A DNA stretch of 64,000 nucleotides, taken from NCBI RefSeq assembly GCF_016907545.1, contig NZ_JAFBCD010000001.1:620001-684000 (forward strand), in the 5' to 3' direction. Below, one piece after another: positions 44,699 to 55,051 of the stretch. The number at the start of each line of letters is the position of its first letter. Within the stretch, counting starts at the first letter, position 1. Below the pieces are notes generated by a model. It searched no databases, was not told the origin of the DNA, and was given only the letters and a program-made list of their open reading frames with translations. The position numbers were made by a program, and so were the translations under genes. The stretch is from Paenarthrobacter ilicis. Lineage in GTDB: Bacteria > Actinomycetota > Actinomycetes > Actinomycetales > Micrococcaceae.

Positions 44699-44713
44699 CG
44701 CCGTGGATTGGAC

Positions 44714-44825
44714 GCTCTCTCACATCCCGACGCTTTCTGCGGGTTGCTCTCTCACATCCCGACGCTTTCTGCGGGTTGCTCTCTCACGTCCCTACGCTTT
44801 TGGCGGGTTGCGCTCTCACATCCCG
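44714..44825. repeat. 32-bp-period tandem repeat, 3.5 copies (family A, left site)
   Basis: Units start at 44714, 44746, 44778 and 44810. The first two are identical (core CTCTCTCACATCCCGACG); the third has several changes and the fourth is partial. The array overlaps the 3' end of the TetR gene, so that gene's last ~15 codons are repeat-derived. The core CTCTCTCACATCCC recurs in reverse complement near 50.2 kb. Confidence 0.92.
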
Positions 44826-45449
44826 CGGGCTCTCCTGGCGGACCAGGCGGGCCACCAGCACCGCAGCGGCTTCCACCACCTCGTCGGCGTCCCGTTTAGT
44901 GGCGCTCAAAGCCACTTCCTGCCCCGACACCGTCACGATGTCCGTGATGACGGCGATGGTGAGCCGCCCCAACGTGTCGTCACTTGCGCCCAGGAGCACG
45001 GAGTTCTGCCGAACCCACTCGCGTCCGCGTTCCCTGCGCAGAACTTCGAAGCCCGGGGGAGTGTCGCCTTCAATGAAGACCCGTTCCAGGCCCCTGTGCT
45101 TCCAGGTGTAGTCGAAGTAGCTGCGGCTGCCCACGTTGAACAGCGCCAAGGGGCTCACTTCGCCCGCATTGCGGGCCTTCGCCACTGCTGCGGCCACCAG
45201 GCGCTCGTGCTCGTTTTGGTAGTCATCCCAGAGGGCTAGGAAGAGCTCCGTCTTCCCACCGAAGTGGTGGTAGAGGCTGCCGACGCTGGACCCCGCGCGG
45301 GTCACAATGTCGGAGATGCTGGCATCTGTGAAGCCATGTTCAACAAAAACCGAGGCCGCCGCGTCGAGAAGTTTTCGCTGGGTGGCTGCGGTGCGGGTCC
45401 ATTGCCAGGAACCGGGATGGGTGGCGACTTCGGACGTTTTGCGGACCAT
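44784..45449 (-). CDS. TetR family transcriptional regulator
   Basis: A 221-aa regulator. The helix-turn-helix spans about residues 24-70 (RKLLDAAASVFVEHGF, then ISDIVTRAGSSVGSLYHHFG). The ligand domain follows and reads normally to about residue 200. The last residues (QESPRDVRAQPAKSVGT) are encoded by the 32-bp tandem repeat, so the natural C-terminus has been extended or replaced by repeat expansion. It has no neighbour on its strand, and its target is unknown. Confidence 0.9.
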   Translation of the reverse strand: MVRKTSEVATHPGSWQWTRTAATQRKLLDAAASVFVEHGFTDASISDIVTRAGSSVGSLYHHFGGKTELFLALWDDYQNEHERLVAAAVAKARNAGEVSPLALFNVGSRSYFDYTWKHRGLERVFIEGDTPPGFEVLRRERGREWVRQNSVLLGASDDTLGRLTIAVITDIVTVSGQEVALSATKRDADEVVEAAAVLVARLVRQESPRDVRAQPAKSVGT

Positions 45450-45752
45450 CGGTAAGCTCCTCTCGCTGGCGGCAACGTTGAACGGGGTGTCGGCAGGCTT
45501 GTTTTTGGAATCCTACTCCCGGGCTTGTCCACATAGCCATCAGACATCCTTGACGATCATTGCTGGCTAGGGAAATAATTCTGGAAAGCGGTTCTAGAAA
45601 TAGTTATTGCAGCATGTAACCAAATGCTGCGATTTTTGACGCCGAACGCCCCGAAACCCGGGTGCCGTTTTCACCGTCGGGCTGCAACTGGTTGAATCGC
45701 TGTATAGCGCCAACTGGTCGCAGCCAAACAAGCCAGAGAGGAACGCGGCCTG
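45450..45752. other. 303-base intergenic region between tetR and the cytochrome b gene
   Basis: No gene is seen. It holds the divergent promoters of the TetR and cytochrome b genes. A stem-loop GCAGCAT / ATGCTGC (45609-45615 and 45624-45630, 8-base loop) followed by GATTTTT lies in the middle, with an AT-rich stretch to its left that includes TTCTGGAA and TTCTAGAA. Confidence 0.6.
45609..45635 (+). terminator. Stem-loop with short T run, isolated from any upstream gene
   Basis: GCAGCAT GTAACCAA ATGCTGC then GATTTTT. The shape is that of a small intrinsic terminator, but no plus-strand gene ends nearby. It may instead be an attenuator or operator ahead of the cytochrome b gene 120 bases downstream. 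Confidence 0.4.
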
Positions 45753-46682
45753 ATGTCCGTTTCAAGCAAGTCGTCCGGGATCACGTCGAACAGGTGGTTC
45801 AAGCCTGTCGTCGTCACTGCAGGGGCTTTGGTGGTGGCACTCATCCTGGTGCTGGTGGCGCAATGGCTCCGGACCCTGCAGCCGGTGCAGCAGTTCCTGG
45901 TGGACTACCCCGGGCACTCGGCCATTCCTGAAGGCACTCCTACTGGCTTCCCCGCCTGGCTGGGGTGGCAGCACTTCCTCAATATGTTCTTCATTGTGTT
46001 GATCATCCGTTCCGGCTGGCAGGTCCGCACCACCACGCGCCCGGCCGCCCATTGGACACGGAACAACAAGGGCCTCATCAAAACCAAGAACCCACCCTCC
46101 AAGATCAGCCTGGACCTTTGGTTCCACCTGACATTGGATGCATTGTGGGTCCTGAACGGCATCATCTTCATTGTGCTGCTGTTCGCCACGGGCCAGTGGC
46201 TGAGGATTGTGCCCACAAGTTGGGACGTCTTCCCCAATGCCATCTCGGCCGGCCTGCAGTACGCGTCGCTGAACTGGCCTGTTGAAAACGGTTGGAACAA
46301 CTACAACAGCCTCCAACTGCTGACGTACTTCATCACGGTTTTCATCGCCGCGCCGCTGGCCATCATCACCGGCATCCGGATGTCCGGTGCATGGCCCAAG
46401 AAGGCAGCGATCAACAAGTTCTACCCGATCGAACTGGCCCGCAAGATCCATTTCCCGGTGATGATCTACTTCGTGGCCTTCGTGATAGTTCACGTGACCC
46501 TGGTGCTGGCTACCGGCGCGTTGAACAACCTGAACCACATGTACGCGGCCAACAATGACTACAGCTGGTGGGGCTTCGGCATCTTCGCAGCATCCATCGT
46601 GTTCACGGCGGCTGCATGGTTCCTGGCACGCCCCCTGTTCCTCCGCCCCATCGCCTCACTGATGGGCAAGGTCTCGCGCTAG
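45753..46682 (+). CDS. Cytochrome b/b6-type membrane protein (molybdoenzyme membrane subunit-like)
   Basis: A 309-aa protein with five to six membrane helices. Histidines suited to ligating haem lie in WLGWQHFLNMFFIVLII (about residue 73), DLWFHLTLDALWVLNG (about 127) and KIHFPVMIYFVAFVIVHVTLVL (about 232-246). Helix arrangement and lengths resemble the cytochrome b subunit of formate dehydrogenase or of YedYZ-type oxidoreductases. No catalytic subunit is adjacent, so its partner must lie elsewhere. A clear terminator follows. Confidence 0.82.
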   Translation: MSVSSKSSGITSNRWFKPVVVTAGALVVALILVLVAQWLRTLQPVQQFLVDYPGHSAIPEGTPTGFPAWLGWQHFLNMFFIVLIIRSGWQVRTTTRPAAHWTRNNKGLIKTKNPPSKISLDLWFHLTLDALWVLNGIIFIVLLFATGQWLRIVPTSWDVFPNAISAGLQYASLNWPVENGWNNYNSLQLLTYFITVFIAAPLAIITGIRMSGAWPKKAAINKFYPIELARKIHFPVMIYFVAFVIVHVTLVLATGALNNLNHMYAANNDYSWWGFGIFAASIVFTAAAWFLARPLFLRPIASLMGKVSR

Positions 46683-46692
46683 CCTCCACACA

Positions 46693-46731
46693 AAGAAAGC
46701 AGCCGCCTCGGAAGTGCTTCCGGGGCGGCTG
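46693..46731 (+). terminator. Intrinsic terminator after the cytochrome b gene
   Basis: AAAGCAGCCGCC pairs with GGCGGCTGCTTT around a GC-rich loop, 10 bases after the cytochrome b stop. The A-run on the left and T-run on the right make it usable in both directions, and the kinase gene converges on it. Confidence 0.85.
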
Positions 46732-46752
46732 CTTTCGCAGGTGCAGCAGGTG

Positions 46753-47589
46753 CTAGGACAGAGCGCCGCCTTGCCACAGAGCATCAAAGGGAGCGCCGGA
46801 GGACACCCGGTTCTTGATGCCGGCAGTCACGAAGGCCTTCGCAGTCCGCGCGGCTTCCAGGGGCGACGCTCCCTTGGCGAGCTCGGCAGTCACGGCGGCG
46901 GCCAGCGAGCAGCCGGCACCGGATACAGCGACCTCGCCAACCTTCGGCGCGCGCAGGACTTCCAGCGTCTGGCCGTCGTAGTAGACGTCGACGGCGTCCG
47001 GGCCTTCCAGCCGCACGCCGCCCTTGGCGAGGACTGCTGCTCCGCTGATCTCGTGGATGCGGATGGCAGCAGCCTTCAGCGATTCTTCGTCCGTGATGGT
47101 GAGCCCGGACAGCGATTCGGCTTCAAAGTGGTTCGGCGTCACGAAGGTAGCCAGCGGCAGGATCTGGGCCTTCAGCGCCTGATCGGTATCCAGCGCGTGT
47201 CCTGGTTCCTGGCCCTTGCAGATCAGCACCGGGTCCAGCACCACGTGCTTGAACGAGCCGTCAGTCAGCGCCTTTTCCACGGTACTGATGGTTGCCGGGC
47301 TTCCCAGCATGCCGATCTTCACTGTGTCCAACACCGAAGGGGCGCCTGAAGCGGCACCATAGGCCGCCGTCGTGGCTTCCAATTGGTCGGCAATGACTTG
47401 CTGGTCCGCCGGCACGAAGCGGTGGTTCCAGTTGTCCTTCGGGTCGAAGGACACGATGCACGTGAGGTTCGCGATGCCGAACACACCGAGTTCCTGGAAG
47501 GTCTTGAGGTCCGCCTGCGCGCCGGCGCCACCGGTCGCCTCGGAGCCGGCGATGGTGAGTGCAATGGCAGGGGCAACGGCTGAAGTCAT
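46753..47589 (-). CDS. pdxK: PdxK/ThiD-type pyridoxine or hydroxymethylpyrimidine kinase
   Basis: A 278-aa ribokinase-fold kinase. The start is ATG at 47589. The substrate loop is GSEATGGAGAQADLKTFQELGVFG, followed by FDPKDNWNHRFVPA, which matches the Bacillus-type PdxK (SWNHQVFP) better than classic ThiD. The anion-hole loop is VSGAGCSLAAAVTAELAKG with Cys in place of the usual Asp, again as in that PdxK. The likely product is pyridoxal or pyridoxine phosphate (vitamin B6 salvage); HMP kinase activity is possible. No thiamine genes are nearby. Confidence 0.85.
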   Translation of the reverse strand: MTSAVAPAIALTIAGSEATGGAGAQADLKTFQELGVFGIANLTCIVSFDPKDNWNHRFVPADQQVIADQLEATTAAYGAASGAPSVLDTVKIGMLGSPATISTVEKALTDGSFKHVVLDPVLICKGQEPGHALDTDQALKAQILPLATFVTPNHFEAESLSGLTITDEESLKAAAIRIHEISGAAVLAKGGVRLEGPDAVDVYYDGQTLEVLRAPKVGEVAVSGAGCSLAAAVTAELAKGASPLEAARTAKAFVTAGIKNRVSSGAPFDALWQGGALS

Positions 47590-47751
47590 GGTTTCCATTT
47601 TGCCAGTTGGCCGGCCGTACGCCCATTCCGTCCCAAGGGGGCTACCTATGCAGTGTCCGGAAACATGAAGGGCGAATATGCGTGACCGCCCGGTCGCCCG
47701 CAATTGCGAGACCCTGGCTGAGGCAGCGATGCCCCAGCCAGAGTGCGATTC

Positions 47752-48045
47752 CTAGCAGTTACGCACGTAAGTCACTGTTGGGTAGATGTACTGCCCAATA
47801 CGGACAATGCCCGTTGGCCCAGGAGGAACGCAGTAGTACTCGAATCCCGAGTCTTGCAGGTAGGGATCCCAGAACTCGACCCGGACCTCTACGTTCCCGG
47901 ATCCGCAGTGGTTGTAAACCCCGGATGCTTCGTACCACTGCTGATTCCAGCCGCATTGGTACGACGCCGCCTGTGCCGGGCTGGCGAGTCCAGCTGCCAA
48001 TGCCACAGTCACACCGGCCGTTGCGATGATTCTCTTCAATTTCAT
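47752..48045 (-). CDS. Small secreted cysteine-containing protein (DUF6355-like)
   Basis: A 97-aa precursor. The start is ATG at 48045 with GGGGAAA upstream. A signal peptide with cleavage near ASPAQA-AS is clear. The mature ~70 residues contain four cysteines in the pattern CG..., HCG, YYC, and a terminal RNC, suggesting two disulfides. YNHCGSGNVEVRVEF and CVPPGPTGIV are characteristic of a small extracellular family that I recall as DUF6355. The function is unknown. It has no neighbour on its strand within 200 bases. Confidence 0.75.
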   Translation of the reverse strand: MKLKRIIATAGVTVALAAGLASPAQAASYQCGWNQQWYEASGVYNHCGSGNVEVRVEFWDPYLQDSGFEYYCVPPGPTGIVRIGQYIYPTVTYVRNC

Positions 48046-48225
48046 GATTTCCCCAATCGTCACTTTGAAAGTGGGCATTCCACCGGGGTGAGACGCCTAC
48101 CGGCAATTTACAGGGAGAAGACAAGCCAGAATTGGCGAATTTTGACTTTCCTGTGCTGGGGAACTGTGATATCGATTGGCCTCTCGCCCCGGGCAAGTTG
48201 TCCTCTTCGTTGGTACACGGCAACT

Positions 48226-48528
48226 TCAGGGTTGAGTGTGAGAGGTCGGCGGAAGGAGGCGCTGGTTGTTGGTCCGGGCCAGACCTAAAGGCCACGCCAC
48301 GGCTAAGCCAACTGCGGCTATGGGGATAAGCCCGATGATCATGGAGGCGAGCGTAATGGACAGTATGTAGCTGGCATGACGTGGGTTTGTGCCCAAGGAC
48401 GGGATCATCCAGAAAAGGAAGAATGCAACATCGGCAACGAGGACGCCAACTAGAAGTCCTTTCCAGCCCAAAACAACGCAATCCCTGTAATCGTATGGCC
48501 AGAACGTCCACGTAGTACTCGAACTCAT
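48226..48528 (-). CDS. Small membrane protein with two helices
   Basis: A 100-aa protein. The ATG at 48528 overlaps the stop of the epimerase gene as ATGA, so it is translationally coupled to it. Two hydrophobic segments (residues 26-45 and 57-83) suggest a hairpin in the membrane. The C-terminus is cytoplasmic and ends SHTQP. No family was recognised. Longer open frame to 48684 overlaps the epimerase and is rejected. Confidence 0.65.
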   Translation of the reverse strand: MSSSTTWTFWPYDYRDCVVLGWKGLLVGVLVADVAFFLFWMIPSLGTNPRHASYILSITLASMIIGLIPIAAVGLAVAWPLGLARTNNQRLLPPTSHTQP

Positions 48529-49421
48529 CGCTTTGCCTTGGCCAGATGGTTGAGCGCGCCGGCCAGCGATGGGTGCTGAAACGCGAACCCGGCGTCGAGC
48601 AGTTTCCTGGGCTCCACCCACCGGCTTTTGAGCACCAGCTCGGTCTGGGTCCGGATCAGGACCGCGCCAGCCTCGAGCAGCCAAGCGGGCGTAGGGATGC
48701 CGAAAGGGACTCTCATGCTCTGACGGACCATGGCCATCAGCTCGCGGTTGTCCACAGGATAGGGCGTCGCGGCATTGACGGGTCCGCTCAACTCAGGGCT
48801 GGCGTGGATAAAAAGCACGGTTCGGAACAAGTCCTCCACATGGATCCAACTGAACTTCTGCGTACCCGGGCCCATGTGCCCACCCAGGCCAAGCCTTACC
48901 AGATTGCGCAGGGGTCCCATCACACCACCCGCACCCAGGACGATCGCAATCCGCAGCGGCAATTTGCGGGTGCCAGGCGCATCAGCAGCCGCCAACTCGT
49001 CCTCCCAGGCCCGGGCTACGTCTACGGAGAATCCGCTGCCCAACTCGCCCGAAAGCTCGGACTGTGGGCGGTCCTCAGCATGCCGGTAGATGGTTCCCGT
49101 GCTGGAATTGATCCACGTCCTGGGCGGTTCGGCGCACGCGGCCAGGGCGCGCCCCAACGTCCGCGTCGTCAGAACCCGGGAGTCCAGAATTTCCCGCCGA
49201 TGCCGCTCGTCGTAGCGGCAGTTCACGGACCGTCCGGCGAGGTTCACCAGTAGTTCGGCGCCGTTCAGCGCTTTGGTGACGGCGCCGTCGTCGTTCCATT
49301 GAGCGTCCGCCCCAGCGTCCCGCCCGACGGTACGCACCTGCCACCCCTCTTCAAGAAACCGCCGCTTGAAGTAGCTGCCGATGAATCCCGTAGCACCGGC
49401 GATCACCACTGTCCGGGGCAT
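48525..49421 (-). CDS. TIGR01777 family NAD-dependent epimerase/SDR (YfcH-like)
   Basis: A 298-aa extended short-chain dehydrogenase. The nucleotide motif is VVIAGATGFIGSYFKRRF at the N-terminus. LLVNLAGRSVN near residue 58, STGTIYRHAED near residue 108 and the C-terminal DUF1731-like tail (PTPAWLLEAGAVLI, then QHPSLAGAL) match the YfcH/SulA-like group. The substrate is unknown. It is the middle gene of a TetR-epimerase-membrane protein operon and overlaps the TetR stop by one base (TAATG). Confidence 0.92.
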   Translation of the reverse strand: MPRTVVIAGATGFIGSYFKRRFLEEGWQVRTVGRDAGADAQWNDDGAVTKALNGAELLVNLAGRSVNCRYDERHRREILDSRVLTTRTLGRALAACAEPPRTWINSSTGTIYRHAEDRPQSELSGELGSGFSVDVARAWEDELAAADAPGTRKLPLRIAIVLGAGGVMGPLRNLVRLGLGGHMGPGTQKFSWIHVEDLFRTVLFIHASPELSGPVNAATPYPVDNRELMAMVRQSMRVPFGIPTPAWLLEAGAVLIRTQTELVLKSRWVEPRKLLDAGFAFQHPSLAGALNHLAKAKR

Positions 49422-50083
49422 TATGCGTCCTCCTTGACGGCGCGGACCAGCCCCAGGACGTCGTCGAATACCTTACTGACGCCGGGGATCCTTGCGAGCG
49501 ACAAACCGCGCGCCAGGAGTGGCGCGGCGCCATCGATCAGCCTGCGCGTTCGGCGTTGCGCGCTGGAGGTGTCGTAGACCCAAAACATCGTGACACCCAT
49601 GTATGCGAGCCACAGCAATTCGGGCAGATCGGCGCGCAGCTTTTTCGCGACGGCGGGGGAGGAGCCGTCGACGGCGGATCGAAAGATCGCGAGCGAGGCC
49701 TCGCGGGCGGCGGTGGACGCCTCGCCGAACGGGTTGACGGGCGACGACGGCCTGATCGCCGTCGCAATGAAATCGGAACCGAACTGGTGGTACGGCGCCA
49801 TGACGTCGACGCCGGTGTGCAGCACGGCTTTAAGCCGCCCGCCCAGATCCTGGACGCCCTCCAGTGCTTTGGCCGCGACCACCGCATGCTGGACCTGGAC
49901 CTGGACATACAGCTCGTGGACCAGCTCGTCCTTGGACGCGAAGTAGTAGTAGGCGTTGCCCACCGAGACACCTGCTTCCTGGGCGATGGCACGCATGGTG
50001 GTTTGCTCAAAGCCGATCTCGCGGAACATCTTCAGTGCGACGTCTACGATCTGACGACGGGTCTGCTCGCTCTTGGCTGCCAT
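49421..50083 (-). CDS. TetR family transcriptional regulator controlling its own operon
   Basis: A 220-aa regulator. The start is ATG at 50083, with AAAGGA 7 bases upstream. The helix-turn-helix is at about residues 10-55 (TRRQIVDVALKMFREIGF, then MRAIAQEAGVSVGNAYYYFASKDEL). It leads an operon with the epimerase and a small membrane protein. Two perfect 12-bp palindromes lie just upstream, so autoregulation is likely. The longer frame to 50521 crosses a tandem repeat and is rejected. Confidence 0.93.
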   Translation of the reverse strand: MAAKSEQTRRQIVDVALKMFREIGFEQTTMRAIAQEAGVSVGNAYYYFASKDELVHELYVQVQVQHAVVAAKALEGVQDLGGRLKAVLHTGVDVMAPYHQFGSDFIATAIRPSSPVNPFGEASTAAREASLAIFRSAVDGSSPAVAKKLRADLPELLWLAYMGVTMFWVYDTSSAQRRTRRLIDGAAPLLARGLSLARIPGVSKVFDDVLGLVRAVKEDA

Positions 50084-50100
50084 GGAACATCCTTTGCTTT

Positions 50101-50112
50101 TGAACACGTTCA
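50101..50112. promoter_or_regulatory. TetR operator, proximal palindrome
   Basis: TGAACACGTTCA is a 12-base palindrome with one central mismatch pair. It lies 17 bases before the TetR ATG and matches a second site 33 bases further upstream. Confidence 0.75.
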
Positions 50113-50133
50113 AGAAAGAGTCTTGCACATTTC

Positions 50134-50145
50134 TGAACGCGTTCA
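50134..50145. promoter_or_regulatory. TetR operator, distal palindrome
   Basis: TGAACGCGTTCA is a perfect 12-base palindrome. Its centre lies 33 bases from the proximal site (about three helical turns), consistent with two dimers binding on one face. Confidence 0.75.
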
Positions 50146-50152
50146 AAACCTC

Positions 50153-50259
50153 GGGGGTGGGGGTGGGATGTGAGAGAGGGATGGGGGGATGGGGGTGGGA
50201 TGTGAGAGAGGGATGGGGGAAAGGGGGTGGGATGTGAGAGAGGGGCGCGGGGTGGGAGA
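50153..50259. repeat. 32-bp-period tandem repeat, 3 copies (family A, right site)
   Basis: Three units with GTGGGATGTGAGAGAGGG, whose T residues fall at 50164, 50196 and 50228, a period of exactly 32 bases. The core GGGATGTGAGAGAG is the reverse complement of the left-site core near 44.7 kb, and the period is the same. The array separates the TetR operators from the yhhQ gene. Confidence 0.9.
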
Positions 50260-50360
50260 ATGGAACCGGTGCCGGGCCCGTGCCCCACCACCCCAGTGCT
50301 AATACAGCGGGGCGACTCACGCAAAAGCGCCTGCGCAAACCACTAAGAAATGGATGACCC

Positions 50361-53159
<2,799 letters not shown>

Positions 53160-53219
53160 GGCCCCGAATCTACCGCCGTTCGTGCCCGCGCAACAGGCCT
53201 GCGCGGGCACTGGCGAGCG

Positions 53220-54209
53220 TCAGGCGCGCACCGACTCCAACTCGTTGCCAATCCTGCGGGCAAGCTCGTCTTCGTCGATGGTTTTGGAGCCACCATGGGC
53301 GCGCAGGAACATCAGCGCTTCGAGTCGCAGGAAACGCCAATCCCGCTCGGCCTCGTGGTTGCCGTTGTCGATCGCGCGGAAGATTTCCTTGTCGTACAGG
53401 TTGGGCTCGTTGAGTGAGCGCTGGCGCACCCGGGCGTTGATCCGTGCCTTGAACGGGTCTTCTTCTTGGGACTCGGGCGCGCGGAGCAGTTTCTCGTACA
53501 CGGCCGCGCGTCCGGTCTGGCCGGCTTCCCGGCAAATGAAGCTTGACAGCGCCAGAGCCCGCTCGATCGACGCCCAACGGTCCAGGTTCCCATCGAAGGG
53601 CAGCACATTCAGCAGGTCCGCGACCGCCAAGGCATGGTCCGGGTCGCGGAGCACGATGCACAGGTTAAACGCAAGGTCGCTCAGGTCCCGCAAGCAACTG
53701 CCGGACTTGGTGTTGATCCCCTTGGCGAGCCTGTCGGCCAGGATCTGCACGCCGTTCTTGCCCTTGTGGTTGGCCGCCGCAGCGTTCACCACGGCTTCCG
53801 GCGTGCCGTCCGGCTCGGGGATCAGCGCGAGCTCTTCGGCACTGGGTCCGGTATGCGCCGGAGGGGTCTGAGGACGCGGAGGTACGACGACGGCGGGTCC
53901 GGCGGGTGCCTCGGCATCGCCTTCCGCGGAGGTGCTGGGGTCAGCGTCGCTTGTGTTGGTGCTGCCGGGGTCAGCGCTGTTGGGAGCGACGTCGCCCACG
54001 GGAACGCTGGACCCAACCGCGATCCGCACCGTGCCGCCGTCGGCCATGGTCGCCAGCAGCAAAGCGGGGACACCAAAATCGTCGTCCTCAACGGCAATCC
54101 CACGGATTTCCACCGCCGGTCCGTCCCCGGGCGGGAACACGAAATCCCCGGGCCGCAGGTCCCCAGCCTGCTTTTCTCTGTACTGCTGTGTGGCTGGGCT
54201 GTGAGTCAT
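53220..54209 (-). CDS. Hypothetical protein with TPR-like C-terminal region
   Basis: A 329-aa cytosolic protein. Residues 1-70 form a small beta-rich domain (LRPGDFVFPPGDGPAVEIRGI). A Pro/Ala/Thr-rich linker (residues 80-130) follows. The C-terminal 190 residues are helical repeats (LRDLSDLAFNLCIVLRDPDHALAVADLLN and onward) resembling tetratricopeptide pairs. I recall similar proteins in Arthrobacter (DUF6707-like), but no function is known. It stands alone between the SRPBCC and Nudix-like genes. Confidence 0.7.
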   Translation of the reverse strand: MTHSPATQQYREKQAGDLRPGDFVFPPGDGPAVEIRGIAVEDDDFGVPALLLATMADGGTVRIAVGSSVPVGDVAPNSADPGSTNTSDADPSTSAEGDAEAPAGPAVVVPPRPQTPPAHTGPSAEELALIPEPDGTPEAVVNAAAANHKGKNGVQILADRLAKGINTKSGSCLRDLSDLAFNLCIVLRDPDHALAVADLLNVLPFDGNLDRWASIERALALSSFICREAGQTGRAAVYEKLLRAPESQEEDPFKARINARVRQRSLNEPNLYDKEIFRAIDNGNHEAERDWRFLRLEALMFLRAHGGSKTIDEDELARRIGNELESVRA

Positions 54210-54282
54210 CGGAAATCCTTTGGTTCTCGTGGGGTCCGCCGTCCAGTCTACAAAGATCGGCTGATGCAGAAGCCGGGACCCG

Positions 54283-54822
54283 CTAGAGAACCACCCCTGA
54301 AAAAGCCAAGGCCTGGCGCACCAGGTTGCCGCGTCCGCCTTCGAATTCCTGCTGGACGTTCTCGCCCAGGACTTCCTGGGGAGTCATCCACGTCAATTCC
54401 AAAGCGTCTTGGCGGGGCTCGCATTCTCCGGTCACGGGAATGACGTACACCAGGGAGACGGCGTGCTGCCGATCGTCGGTGAAGCCTGTCTGTGACGGCG
54501 CCGGGAAGTACTCGGCCACGGTGAAGGGCACTGGGCTGATGGGCAGCTGCGGGAAAGCCAGGGGACCCAGATCCTTTTCCATGTGCCGCAGGAGCGCCGC
54601 CCGGATGGTCTCGCGGTAGAGGACGCGTCCTGAGACGAGGTAACGCACCATGTTGCCGTCGGCGTCGCCCTGAAGGAGTGTGCCCACTTCATTGACGTAA
54701 CCCAGCGGGTCCAGCCTGACCGGAACTGCCTCCACGTAAACCATGGGGAGACGGGCGCGGGCCTCGAAGAGATCTTCGTCGGAAAGCCAGCCGGGATACG
54801 GGTCAGGTGTACGTACGCTCAT
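54283..54822 (-). CDS. Nudix-fold family protein with degenerate Nudix box (DUF4916-like)
   Basis: A 179-aa protein. The N-terminal LPMVYVEAVPVRLDPLGYVNEVGTLLQ and the central region correspond to the Nudix fold. The Nudix box GX5EX7REUXEEXGU is replaced by GRVLYRETIRAALLRHMEKDLG, which keeps the Gly and one Glu but loses REXXEE. Hydrolase activity is therefore doubtful. The C-terminus has LELTWMTPQEVLG, a family feature. It is a single gene, with the lipoprotein gene divergent 229 bases away. Confidence 0.8.
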   Translation of the reverse strand: MSVRTPDPYPGWLSDEDLFEARARLPMVYVEAVPVRLDPLGYVNEVGTLLQGDADGNMVRYLVSGRVLYRETIRAALLRHMEKDLGPLAFPQLPISPVPFTVAEYFPAPSQTGFTDDRQHAVSLVYVIPVTGECEPRQDALELTWMTPQEVLGENVQQEFEGGRGNLVRQALAFSGVVL

Positions 54823-55051
54823 GGTTAAGTTCTACCGCATCCCCGCCGGAAGTTCCGTGGAGGCCCTGCCGGGTTCAGGGTACTTACGCTCTTGGCGGTA
54901 TTCCCGGCGAAGGGTTTGACTCCGTTGTGGACCGGAGGCAGGCGAGCCGAAAAGTTTCTTTCCAGATGCTGTAACCACGCCCCCGCTCCCGGAAACAAGA
55001 CGTATGAGCGGGACACCACCGCTCGGAACTCCATGGGGGAAGGACCCGACA

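Noticed and set aside
44714-44825. Possible CRISPR array
   Set aside because: The repeat unit runs head to tail with no unique spacers, and no cas genes are seen. It is a simple tandem repeat.
50260-50360. preQ1 riboswitch before the queuosine transporter gene
   Set aside because: No preQ1 aptamer sequence is readable, and the region is short and repeat-derived at its start.
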